Assembly (NCBI GenBank): GCA_003511945.1
Contig: DOJA01000358.1
Location: 1-6,550, forward strand
DNA length: 6,550 nucleotides
Origin: Phycisphaerales bacterium
GTDB lineage: Bacteria > Planctomycetota > Phycisphaerae > Phycisphaerales > UBA1924
Reading direction: 5' to 3'
Below are positions 1 to 5,529 of the stretch, in pieces. How positions within the stretch are numbered: position 1 is the stretch's first letter; the number at the start of each line of letters is the position of its first letter. The translations under genes were made by a program, and so were the position numbers. The notes beneath the pieces were generated by a model. That model saw only the letters and a list, made by a program, of their open reading frames with translations. It made no database searches and had not been told where the DNA came from.

Positions 1-142
1 GGGGTGGGGGTGGGGGTTCGCTGCGATGGGCCGCGGGCTTGGCGCTGCGCATGGATCGGGCTCCCTGGCCGTCCGATCAAAGGCGGGCGGCCTCCGTAGC
101 CCAATAGTATTCGTCAGCGCGTGGCCCGGGGCGAACAAATCG
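1..142. other. Left-edge non-coding stretch, possible divergent gene start
   Basis: No gene can be assigned with confidence. Positions 1-16 are three G runs of 4 to 5 separated by single T's, and a GGG follows at 27-29, so a G-quadruplex on the plus strand is conceivable. On the minus strand an ATG at 51 to 49 is preceded by AGGGAG about 8 nt upstream, and its frame stays open to the window edge. It would read MRSAKPAAHRSE and then a proline run. This could be the start of a divergent gene, but 17 codons are too few to decide. Long plus-strand reading from 26 is out of frame with the HPPD gene and is a GC-driven shadow. Confidence 0.25.
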
Positions 143-171
143 TTGCCTTTGGCCCATCGGCCCGGCATAAT
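143..171 (+). promoter_or_regulatory. Sigma70-like promoter of the HPPD gene
   Basis: TTGCCT (143-148) and CATAAT (166-171) are separated by 17 nt, matching the -35 and -10 consensus at 4/6 and 5/6 positions. This is the most consensus-like promoter in the window and stands out from the GC-rich background. The expected transcript start is near 178, giving a leader of about 38 nt that contains the GGAG ribosome site (205-208), 7 nt before the ATG at 216. The assignment rests on sequence match and position only. Confidence 0.6.
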
Positions 172-215
172 CAGCGGACCGGCGCCGACCCTCACCCCGC
201 CGACGGAGCCCCGCC

Positions 216-1418
216 ATGACCACGCTCGCCGCCCACCCCGGAGCGTCCGCGAAGGCCGCCACCGACCCCCTGGCGCTGATCGATGTCGACCATGTGCAGT
301 TCTATGTGGGCAACGCCAAGCAGGCGGCCTTCTTCTACGCCCACTGCTTCGGCTTCACCATCGACCAGGTCTCCGACCTCACCACCGGCTCGCGCGAGGC
401 GGCCCACTACCTCCTCACCCAGGGCAACATCCGCATCATCCTCACCAGCGGGCTCTCGGTGGAGCACCCGTCATCCATCGAGTCCGCCCTCTACGGCGAC
501 GGGGTGAAGGATGTCGCCTTCACCGTCTTCGACGCCGAGCAGGCGTACCGGCGCGCCCTCGCCAACGGCGCGACGAGCGCCTACGAGCCCCGCGTCTACC
601 GCGACGACCTGGGCACCGTCACGATGGCCGGCGTCCGCACCTACGGGCGCGTCGTCCACTCGTTCGTCTCGCGCACCGGGGCGTACGAGCTCGCCCGCGT
701 CAAGCAGGGCGCCCTCTTCATGCCGCGGTTCCGCAAGGTCACCGGGCTCGAGGTCAACGACTACAACACCAGGCACCCGTGCGGGCTCAAGTATGTCGAT
801 CACCTCGTGGGCAATGTCGAACTGGGCAAGATGAACCACTGGGTCCGCTGGTACGAGGATGTCCTGGAGTTCAAGCTCTTCAAGCACTTCGACGACAAGG
901 ACATCTCCACCGAGTACTCCGCGCTCATGTCCAAGGTGATGTCCTCGGGCAACAACCTCATCAAGATGCCCATCAACGAACCAGCCGAGGGCAAGCGCAA
1001 AAGCCAGGTGGAGGAATACCTCGACTGGCACCACCACACCCCGGGCGTGCAGCACCTCGCCCTGCGCACGGACGACGAACTGCACTCGATCGCCGCCCTC
1101 CGCGCTCGGGGCGTCGACTTCCTCATCCTCCCCGACGCCTACTACGACAAGGTCTGGGAGCGTGTGGACAAGATGCTCACCGCGCACGGCCACAAGCCCG
1201 TCCGCGAGGACCACGAGCGCGTGAAGGAGCTGGGCATCCTGGTTGACGCCGACGACGAGGGGTACCTCCTCCAGCTCTTCACCAAGCCCCTTCAGGACCG
1301 CCCGACGCTGTTCTTCGAGATCATCTGCCGTCGCGGCAGCCAGTCCTTCGGCAAGGGCAACTTCAAGGCCCTGTTCGAGGCGCTCGAACTGGAGCAGGAG
1401 CGACGGGGGAACCTGTAG
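216..1418 (+). CDS. hpd: 4-hydroxyphenylpyruvate dioxygenase (HPPD)
   Basis: This cytosolic non-haem Fe(II) enzyme converts 4-hydroxyphenylpyruvate and O2 to homogentisate and CO2, the second step of tyrosine catabolism. The 400-aa length fits the family. Two VOC (glyoxalase-fold) domains are visible: an N-terminal one opening at VDHVQFYVGNAKQAAFFY (residues 24-41) and a catalytic one from about residue 191. The expected iron ligands are present: H196 in VDHLVGNV, H280 in GVQHLAL and E368 in FFEII. The INEPAEGKRKSQVEEYL stretch (253-269) and the C-terminal RRGSQSFGKGNF (372-383) are family signatures. The start at 216 has GGAG at a 7-nt spacing and is the first ATG before the conserved domain. 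It has its own promoter, and hairpin repeats follow its stop. The gene for the next enzyme, homogentisate dioxygenase, lies 2.9 kb downstream. No key residue is missing, so an active enzyme is expected. Confidence 0.97.
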   Translation: MTTLAAHPGASAKAATDPLALIDVDHVQFYVGNAKQAAFFYAHCFGFTIDQVSDLTTGSREAAHYLLTQGNIRIILTSGLSVEHPSSIESALYGDGVKDVAFTVFDAEQAYRRALANGATSAYEPRVYRDDLGTVTMAGVRTYGRVVHSFVSRTGAYELARVKQGALFMPRFRKVTGLEVNDYNTRHPCGLKYVDHLVGNVELGKMNHWVRWYEDVLEFKLFKHFDDKDISTEYSALMSKVMSSGNNLIKMPINEPAEGKRKSQVEEYLDWHHHTPGVQHLALRTDDELHSIAALRARGVDFLILPDAYYDKVWERVDKMLTAHGHKPVREDHERVKELGILVDADDEGYLLQLFTKPLQDRPTLFFEIICRRGSQSFGKGNFKALFEALELEQERRGNL

Positions 1419-1464
1419 GAAGGCCCCGCGCCCCCCCCCGCTCGCGCGACGGGCCCATGCAGAA

Positions 1465-1488
1465 CGAACCCCCGGCGCCAGCCGCGGG
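1465..1488 (+). repeat. REP-like hairpin, copy 1 (one mismatch)
   Basis: A CGAA foot (1465-1468) is followed by the arm CCCCCGGC (1469-1476), loop GCCA and arm GCCGCGGG (1481-1488). Seven of eight pairs form; position 1485 is C where copy 2 has G, leaving a C-C mismatch. Confidence 0.7.
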
Positions 1489-1544
1489 CACCAGCGCTCA
1501 TCCACACACCACGCCCCCCGCTCGCGCGACGAGCCCATGCAGAA

Positions 1545-1568
1545 CGAACCCCCGGCGCCAGCCGGGGG
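1545..1568 (+). repeat. REP-like hairpin, copy 2 (perfect)
   Basis: A CGAA foot (1545-1548) is followed by a perfect 8-bp stem, CCCCCGGC (1549-1556) with GCCGGGGG (1561-1568), and a GCCA loop. A tetranucleotide foot at the 5' base of a GC-rich hairpin is the known layout of REP elements recognised by their transposases. Confidence 0.75.
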
Positions 1569-1593
1569 CCTCAGCGCTCATCCACACACCTCG

Positions 1594-1617
1594 CCCCCCG
1601 CTCGCGCGGGGGGTTCG
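1594..1617 (-). repeat. REP-like hairpin, inverted copy touching the transposase gene
   Basis: A perfect 8-bp stem is formed by CCCCCCGC (1594-1601) and GCGGGGGG (1606-1613) with loop TCGC, followed by TTCG (1614-1617). Read on the minus strand it is again CGAA plus a C-rich arm, so it is the inverted partner of the hairpin at 1545-1568. Degenerate counterparts open units 1 and 2 (around 1434-1453 and 1514-1533), where two or three stem pairs are lost. The last base of the foot is the G of the upstream candidate GTG start at 1617. Confidence 0.75.
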
Positions 1618-1628
1618 TGCGGAACCGA

Positions 1629-1634
1629 TACACT
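1629..1634 (+). promoter_or_regulatory. Candidate -10 element for a leaderless transposase transcript
   Basis: TACACT matches the -10 consensus at 4/6 positions and ends 6 nt before the GTG at 1641, so a transcript driven by it would begin at or next to the start codon. No convincing -35 is visible; that position would fall in the hairpin at 1594-1613. The same TA[C/G][A/G]CT pattern occurs before the nitrilase and HGD genes. Confidence 0.35.
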
Positions 1635-1640
1635 CTCCTC

Positions 1641-2147
1641 GTGGACCTGTACCCCGTCTACTTTCTTACTTGGCCCACCTACGGCACATGGCTCCACGGC
1701 GACCCGAGGGGCTCCGTTGATGACGAGCACAACATCCCAGGCACCGACCGCCTCGCTCCGAACGCCGCCCTCCTTGCGCGCCGGAGCGCGGCCCTCCGCG
1801 AACGGCCGCTGATCCTCGATCCTCGGTCCCGCGAGATCGTTCACGGCGCCATTGAGTCCCACGCCGCCCATCGCTCGTGGACGATCCACGCGCTCAATGT
1901 CCGCTCGAATCATGTTCATGTGGTTGTCTCGGCGAGTTCTCACGCTCCGGAGGTGGCCGCGGGCCAGTTCAAGCAGTGGAGCACCCGCCGACTCCGAGAA
2001 CACGGCGAGTTCGAGCGCCATCATGTGTGGGCGAGGATGGCGAGCACGCGCTGGATCAACGACGAGCGTTCCCTCGCGCTCGCCATCGAGTATGTCCGCC
2101 ACGCGCAGGACGCCCCCCCCCCGGGGTTCTCCCTGCTTTCCGTGTAG
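1641..2147 (+). CDS. REP-associated tyrosine transposase (Y1/HUH, IS200-like fold)
   Basis: This is a single-domain Y1 transposase of the REP-associated (TnpA_REP, RAYT) group, enzymes that cut and join single-stranded DNA at hairpin repeats. The N-terminal YFLTWPTYGTWLHGD (residues 7-21 from the GTG at 1641) is typical of the group. The metal-binding HUH motif is H91-V-H93 in SNHVHVVV, and the candidate nucleophile is Y151 in AIEYVRHAQ. It is 168 aa from 1641. An upstream in-frame GTG at 1617 would add MRNRYTLL, but it sits in the hairpin foot. I prefer 1641 because conserved sequence begins soon after it; neither start has a clear Shine-Dalgarno site. No second ORF or IS ends are seen, which fits a RAYT rather than a full insertion sequence. 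Its target repeats lie immediately upstream. A C10 run (2113-2122) after the Tyr encodes APPP and is a slippage-prone spot near the C terminus. The gene appears intact. Confidence 0.85.
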   Translation: MDLYPVYFLTWPTYGTWLHGDPRGSVDDEHNIPGTDRLAPNAALLARRSAALRERPLILDPRSREIVHGAIESHAAHRSWTIHALNVRSNHVHVVVSASSHAPEVAAGQFKQWSTRRLREHGEFERHHVWARMASTRWINDERSLALAIEYVRHAQDAPPPGFSLLSV

Positions 2148-2163
2148 ACCGGCGTGACTCCGG

Positions 2164-2207
2164 GCCGATACTGGCTGATGTATCGGCGTTCGCCCCACCG
2201 GGGGGCG
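2164..2207. repeat. Two adjacent hairpins downstream of the transposase gene
   Basis: The first hairpin is a perfect 8-bp stem, GCCGATAC (2164-2171) with GTATCGGC (2180-2187), around an 8-nt loop. The second is CGCCCC (2191-2196) with GGGGCG (2202-2207) around a 5-nt loop, and GGCGCGCC follows. They lie between the transposase stop and the next ribosome site. They could end the transposase transcript or mark the right boundary of the mobile region. No T tract follows, so a standard intrinsic terminator is not supported. Confidence 0.4.
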
Positions 2208-2245
2208 GCGCGCCGGTCCGGCCATGACCGCCGGAGGACCGTCGT

Positions 2246-2626
2246 ATGGATGAAGTGCGTGCCCGCGTCGCCGACGCGCTGGCGCGCGGGCTCAGGCCCG
2301 CGATGTCGATCCGAGCCGCCCTCGTGTCGCAGGCCGATGGCCCCCCGGAGGGGCCGCCCATCGAACTCACCGTCGTCACCGAGCCCGGGGGGGCCGAGGG
2401 AGTGATCCAGCAGATCGAGGTGGCTCTGCGGGAGATCGGCTCGCTCGAGACGGTCACTCCCCGTGCGCCCGACCGGGCGTCGTTCCAGCACAACGAGGCC
2501 TCGCCGGTGATCGAAGCGCGGGTGGTTGAGAACACCGAGGACGCGCTCGCCAGGGTCCAGCGCACGCTCAAGGGGCTGACCGTGCTGTTCGACAAGGACG
2601 CCCTCTTCGGCCCGCGCCGGCCGTAG
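2246..2626 (+). CDS. Hypothetical protein, 126 aa, unrecognised
   Basis: I do not recognise this protein. It is likely a real gene: GGAGG (2233-2237) sits 8 nt before the ATG, codon third positions are strongly GC-biased as in the neighbours, and it fills the space exactly between the transposase and nitrilase genes. The protein is soluble, with no signal peptide or membrane segment. Its sequence alternates hydrophobic strands and helices: a strand PIELTVVTE (38-46), a helix about 50-62, then a second strand PVIEARVVEN (87-96) and a helix about 97-106, closing with GLTVLFDKDALFG. This suggests two beta-alpha units, perhaps a small ferredoxin-like fold, which is inference only. No catalytic motif is evident. 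The nitrilase gene starts 32 nt after its stop, so co-transcription is possible, although a promoter-like element lies in the gap. Confidence 0.75.
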   Translation: MDEVRARVADALARGLRPAMSIRAALVSQADGPPEGPPIELTVVTEPGGAEGVIQQIEVALREIGSLETVTPRAPDRASFQHNEASPVIEARVVENTEDALARVQRTLKGLTVLFDKDALFGPRRP

Positions 2627-2651
2627 GACACCGCTGCGCCGGGCGTAGACT
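2625..2651 (+). promoter_or_regulatory. Candidate promoter for a leaderless nitrilase transcript
   Basis: AGGACA (2625-2630) and TAGACT (2646-2651) are spaced by 15 nt, each with 4/6 consensus matches. The -10 ends 7 nt before the ATG at 2659, so the transcript would start at or within a base of the initiator codon. No Shine-Dalgarno sequence occurs in this 7-nt gap (CCGCCCC), which agrees with leaderless initiation. The short spacing and GC-rich background keep confidence modest. Confidence 0.4.
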
Positions 2652-2658
2652 CCGCCCC

Positions 2659-3621
2659 ATGACCAAAGTCGCCCTGGCGCAGATCGCCCCCGTGCTCCTG
2701 GACCGCGAGAAGACGCTGGCCCGCGCCATCGACGCCGTGCGCGAGGCGGGCGCCGCGGGCGCTGCGCTGATCGCCTTCGGCGAGGCGCTCGTGCCCGGGT
2801 ACCCCCTGTGGGTCGAGCGGACCGATGGCGCGATCTTCGAATCGCCCATTCAGAAGGACTACTTCGCGCTGTACTGCGAGCAGGCGGTGTGCATCGAGCG
2901 CGGCGACCTGGCGCCCTTCTGCGCCGCCTGCCGCGACGCGGGCCTCGTCGCGGTGCTGGGCGTCATCGAGCGCCCGATGGACCGCAGCGGGCACACCGTG
3001 TACGCCTCGCGCGTCGTGGTCGATGGGAGGAGCGTCGCCGGCGGACGCGCAGGGCGCGTCCTCTCCGTCCACCGCAAACTGATGCCCACCCACGAGGAGC
3101 GCCTGGTCTGGGGCATCGGCGATGGGCACGGGCTAGTCGCGCATCCCGTGGGCGAGTGGACGCTCGGCGCCCTGAACTGCTGGGAGAACTGGATGCCCCT
3201 GGCCCGGGCCGCGCTGTACGCCCAGGGCGTGGACCTGCATGTCGCCATCTGGCCCGGCAGCGACCGCAACACCCGCGACATCACCCGCTTCATCGCGCTG
3301 GAGTCCCGCTCGTTCGTCGTCTCCGTGGGCTCCATCACCCGTCACGGGGACATCCCGGCGCACCTGCCGGCGCGGGAGCGGGTCTCAAGGCCCGGCGACA
3401 CCCTGTGCAACGGCGGGTCGTGCGTCGCCGCCCCGGACGGCTCGTGGGTGCTGGAGCCGGTCGTCAATACAGAGGGCGTCTTCTTCGCCGAGATCGACCA
3501 CCGCGAGGTGGGCCGCGCCCGCCACTCCTTCGATCCCACCGGGCACTACTCGCGCCCCGATGTCCTGCGTGTGCTGGTCGACCGTCGGCGGCTGGGCGGC
3601 GCGGAGTTCGTGGACGCCTGA
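2659..3621 (+). CDS. Nitrilase / carbon-nitrogen hydrolase family protein
   Basis: This cytosolic hydrolase of the nitrilase superfamily probably converts a nitrile (R-CN) to a carboxylate and ammonia. The 320-aa length is normal for branch-1 nitrilases. The catalytic Glu-Lys-Cys triad is visible: E42 in FGEALVPGYP, K140 in HRKLMPTHEERLVWG and C174 in LNCWENWMPLAR. The CWEN context and the HRKLMPTHEER...WGIGDG stretch (138-156) favour a true nitrilase over the amidase branches, but the substrate cannot be read from sequence. WPGSDRNTRDITRFIALESRSFVV (198-221) is the usual segment after the Cys. The ATG at 2659 places MTKVALAQIAPV at the N terminus, as expected for the first strand; no Shine-Dalgarno site precedes it. 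It follows the 126-aa gene by 32 nt and precedes the DinB gene by 81 nt. A link to aromatic amino-acid breakdown, for example through arylacetonitriles, is speculation. Confidence 0.9.
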   Translation: MTKVALAQIAPVLLDREKTLARAIDAVREAGAAGAALIAFGEALVPGYPLWVERTDGAIFESPIQKDYFALYCEQAVCIERGDLAPFCAACRDAGLVAVLGVIERPMDRSGHTVYASRVVVDGRSVAGGRAGRVLSVHRKLMPTHEERLVWGIGDGHGLVAHPVGEWTLGALNCWENWMPLARAALYAQGVDLHVAIWPGSDRNTRDITRFIALESRSFVVSVGSITRHGDIPAHLPARERVSRPGDTLCNGGSCVAAPDGSWVLEPVVNTEGVFFAEIDHREVGRARHSFDPTGHYSRPDVLRVLVDRRRLGGAEFVDA

Positions 3622-3643
3622 CGGGCGCAGGGCGGCTACGCTT

Positions 3644-3668
3644 GGAACCGATATCCGCCCGGGGTTCC
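3644..3668. repeat. Inverted repeat in the leader of the DinB-family gene
   Basis: GGAACC (3644-3649) and GGTTCC (3663-3668) form a 6-bp inverted repeat with a 13-nt spacer. A TACGCT element (3637-3642) lies directly before it and could be a weak -10, although no -35 at normal spacing is seen. The repeat could be an operator or a leader hairpin; chance is also plausible. The strong Shine-Dalgarno AGGAGG follows at 3689-3694. Confidence 0.3.
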
Positions 3669-3702
3669 CAGCCGCACGACACCCCCACAGGAGGCCCCCA
3701 CC

Positions 3703-4185
3703 ATGACCCCACGCGAACACGCGATCGCCCTGCTCGAGTTCACTCGGTCGTACACGCTCGGACTGCTCAAGGACATCCCCGAGGGGCGCTACACGCACCA
3801 GGTCTGCCCCACCGCCAACCACATCCTCTGGGTCATGGGACACCTGGCCGGCACCGACGCCTGGATCGCGGGCGAGGTCGGAGCATCGAAGGTCAGCGTT
3901 CCCGAGGCGATCGTGAAGGCCTTCGGCATGAACAGCAAACCCAGCGCCTCGGGCAACCCGCCGGTCGGCGAGGTGAAGCGCGCGTTCGAGTCCTCGCGAG
4001 CGGCGCTGATCGAGTGGTTCAAGTCCGCGCCCGACAGCGCCCTGAAGTTGAACCTCAAGGAGAAGACCGGCGGGTTCACGACCGATCCCATCGACGCCAT
4101 GCTCAAGATCGCCTGGCACGAGGGGCTGCACGCCGGGCAGATCGCCGAGGTCCGGAAGTCGCTGGGGCTGCCGCCCTCGATGTGA
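3703..4185 (+). CDS. DinB-family protein (YfiT/DinB four-helix metal-binding)
   Basis: This is a small soluble protein of the DinB/YfiT superfamily, four-helix bundles that bind a divalent metal through three histidines. It is 160 aa, the usual length. The ligands are readable: H47 in ILWVMGHLAGTDAW (41-54) and the H-x3-H pair H139/H143 in WHEGLHAGQIAEVRKSLG (138-155). Family members include thiol-dependent transferases such as the bacillithiol and mycothiol S-transferases, but many have no known reaction and none can be assigned here. The start is well supported by AGGAGG (3689-3694), 8 nt before the ATG, the best ribosome site in the window. It stands 81 nt after the nitrilase gene and 124 nt before the homogentisate dioxygenase gene. 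Despite the family name there is no evidence for a DNA-damage role. Confidence 0.9.
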   Translation: MTPREHAIALLEFTRSYTLGLLKDIPEGRYTHQVCPTANHILWVMGHLAGTDAWIAGEVGASKVSVPEAIVKAFGMNSKPSASGNPPVGEVKRAFESSRAALIEWFKSAPDSALKLNLKEKTGGFTTDPIDAMLKIAWHEGLHAGQIAEVRKSLGLPPSM

Positions 4186-4230
4186 GCCGAGCGCCGAAGA
4201 TTCGTCGGCCCCGCGGCCCGAACAGCGCCG

Positions 4231-4258
4231 TTCCGAAGGCCTCCGAGGGGCGTACACT
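4231..4258 (+). promoter_or_regulatory. Candidate promoter of the homogentisate dioxygenase gene
   Basis: TTCCGA (4231-4236) and TACACT (4253-4258) are separated by 16 nt. The -10 matches consensus at 4/6 positions, the -35 at about 3/6. A start near 4265 would give a leader of about 45 nt containing a hairpin and the GGAG ribosome site (4297-4300). The -10 is identical to the one proposed for the transposase gene. Confidence 0.4.
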
Positions 4259-4266
4259 GACGCGAA

Positions 4267-4288
4267 CGCGGGGCGCTCGCTCCCCGCG
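4267..4288 (+). other. Hairpin in the leader of the homogentisate dioxygenase mRNA
   Basis: CGCGGGG (4267-4273) pairs perfectly with CCCCGCG (4282-4288) around an 8-nt loop. If transcription starts near 4265, the stem would be at the 5' end of the mRNA and end 8 nt before the GGAG site. It could protect the 5' end or affect translation. No known riboswitch is recognised. Confidence 0.4.
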
Positions 4289-4309
4289 CCGAACCCGGAG
4301 CCACCGGAC

Positions 4310-5521
4310 ATGCCCCACTACATGAAGCTCGGCCAGATCCCCCGCAAGCGCCATGTCCAGTTCCGGCGCCCCGACGGCGCCCTCTACTCCGAGGAACTCT
4401 TCGGCACCGAGGGCTTCGTCGGCCCCTCCAGCACGATGTACCACATCCACCCGCCGACTCAGGTCCACGGGTGGACGACGCGCTACTCCACCAAGGTCGA
4501 GTACGCCGAGACCGACACCATGCGCATGCGCCACATCAAGACCGCGCCGCTCCCCCCCAAGGGCGACCCGGTCACCGGGCGCATCGTCCTCTTCGGCAAC
4601 GCGGACTGCGAGATGAGTCTGTGCAACCCCGCCGAGCCCATGGGCTACCACTTCAAGAACGCCCAGGGCGACGACCTGCTGTTCATCCACTTCGGATCGG
4701 GCACGCTCTACACCATGATGGGCGCCCTCAAGTTCGGCCCCAAGGACTACCTCGTCATCCCCAAGGGCGTGACCTACCGCATCGTCTTCGACCGGCGCGA
4801 CCCCGCGAACATCCCGGCGGGCGAACCCTCCGCCGCCGAGATGCCCTACGCCAAGTTCCTGTGCATCGAGACCGTCAACGGCTCGCACTACGAGCCGCCC
4901 CGGCGCTATGTCTCCAAGGCCACCGGCCAGTTCCTCGAACACGCCCCCTACTGCGAACGCGACCTCCGCACCCCCGAACTCCCCCTCACCTTCGACGAGG
5001 GCGGCGAGTTCGAGGTCCGCATCAAGGCCCGCGACTGCGTCCACTCCTACACCTACGACTACCACCCCCTCGACATCGTCGGCTGGGACGGCTGCTACTA
5101 CCCCTACGCCTTCAACATCGACGACTTCGCGCCCATCACGGGCAAGCTCCACATGCCCCCGCCGATCCACCAGACCTTCGAGGCGCACAACTTCGTCATC
5201 TGCTCCTTCTGCCCGCGCATGCTCGACTGGCACCCCCAGGCCATCAAGGTGCCCTACAACCACTCGAACATCGACTCGGACGAGGTCCTCTACTATGTCG
5301 AGGGCAACTTCGGCTCGCGCAAGGGGATCGAGGTCGGCTCCATCACCGCCCACCCGCAGGGCATCCCGCACGGCCCGCACCCCGGCACGACCCTCAAGAG
5401 CTTCGACCACAAGCGCACCGAGGAACTCGCCGTCATGTTCGACACGCAGTTCCCGCTCGAGCTGACCGAGCAGGCCCTCGCGATGGACGACCCGAACTAC
5501 CCGCTCTCGTGGCTCGGGTGA
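4310..5521 (+). CDS. hmgA: Homogentisate 1,2-dioxygenase
   Basis: This cytosolic Fe(II) ring-cleaving dioxygenase converts homogentisate and O2 to maleylacetoacetate, the step after HPPD. The 403-aa protein shows the N-terminal MPHYMKLGQIPRKRHVQFR start and the C-terminal cupin-like metal site. The candidate ligands are H318 in VPYNHSN, E325 in DSDEVLYY and H354 in GIPHGPHPG. This DSDE-type site with a 403-aa length belongs to the shorter bacterial variant; proteobacterial and animal enzymes are about 430-445 aa and have a differently spaced Glu. The ATG at 4310 has GGAG 9 nt upstream, and the conserved sequence starts at residue 1. It has its own candidate promoter and a leader hairpin. A long palindrome begins 8 nt after its stop, separating it from the flavin-reductase-like gene. 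The minus-strand reading across this gene is a shadow. All key residues are present. Confidence 0.95.
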   Translation: MPHYMKLGQIPRKRHVQFRRPDGALYSEELFGTEGFVGPSSTMYHIHPPTQVHGWTTRYSTKVEYAETDTMRMRHIKTAPLPPKGDPVTGRIVLFGNADCEMSLCNPAEPMGYHFKNAQGDDLLFIHFGSGTLYTMMGALKFGPKDYLVIPKGVTYRIVFDRRDPANIPAGEPSAAEMPYAKFLCIETVNGSHYEPPRRYVSKATGQFLEHAPYCERDLRTPELPLTFDEGGEFEVRIKARDCVHSYTYDYHPLDIVGWDGCYYPYAFNIDDFAPITGKLHMPPPIHQTFEAHNFVICSFCPRMLDWHPQAIKVPYNHSNIDSDEVLYYVEGNFGSRKGIEVGSITAHPQGIPHGPHPGTTLKSFDHKRTEELAVMFDTQFPLELTEQALAMDDPNYPLSWLG

Positions 5522-5529
5522 TTCCTTGC

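Larger units (their letters stand above)
1434..1613. repeat. 80-bp tandem repeat, BIME-like hairpin array
   Basis: Two copies with an exact 80-nt period (1434-1513 and 1514-1593) differ at 5 positions, at 1452, 1485, 1490, 1491 and 1511 of copy 1. A third partial copy starts at 1594 with the same C6-GCTCGCGCG opening. Each unit holds two GC-rich hairpins in opposite orientation. The array begins 16 nt after the HPPD stop and ends at the transposase start region. The design resembles REP/BIME elements mobilised by REP-associated tyrosine transposases. A secondary role as a transcription terminator or mRNA 3' end for HPPD is possible, but there is no T tract. Confidence 0.85.

Noticed and set aside
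26..1246. 406-aa plus-strand frame starting upstream of HPPD
   Set aside because: It overlaps HPPD in another frame, has low-complexity Arg/Pro/His composition and matches no family I know.
471..1538. 355-aa minus-strand frame opposite HPPD
   Set aside because: It is antisense to an intact HPPD gene and extends into the repeat array, with no domain of its own.
1434..1613. CRISPR array
   Set aside because: There are only two full units plus a fragment, and the whole 80-nt unit is conserved, with no variable spacers. The units contain opposed hairpins, which fits REP/BIME elements better.
1617..2147. Complete IS200/IS605 insertion sequence
   Set aside because: No TnpB-type gene and no defined left and right IS ends are seen. 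The gene type and neighbouring repeats fit a single-copy REP-associated transposase.
2808..4325. 505-aa plus-strand reading frame across the nitrilase and DinB genes
   Set aside because: It is an out-of-frame reading of two recognised genes and consists mostly of Arg, Gly, Pro and Ala.
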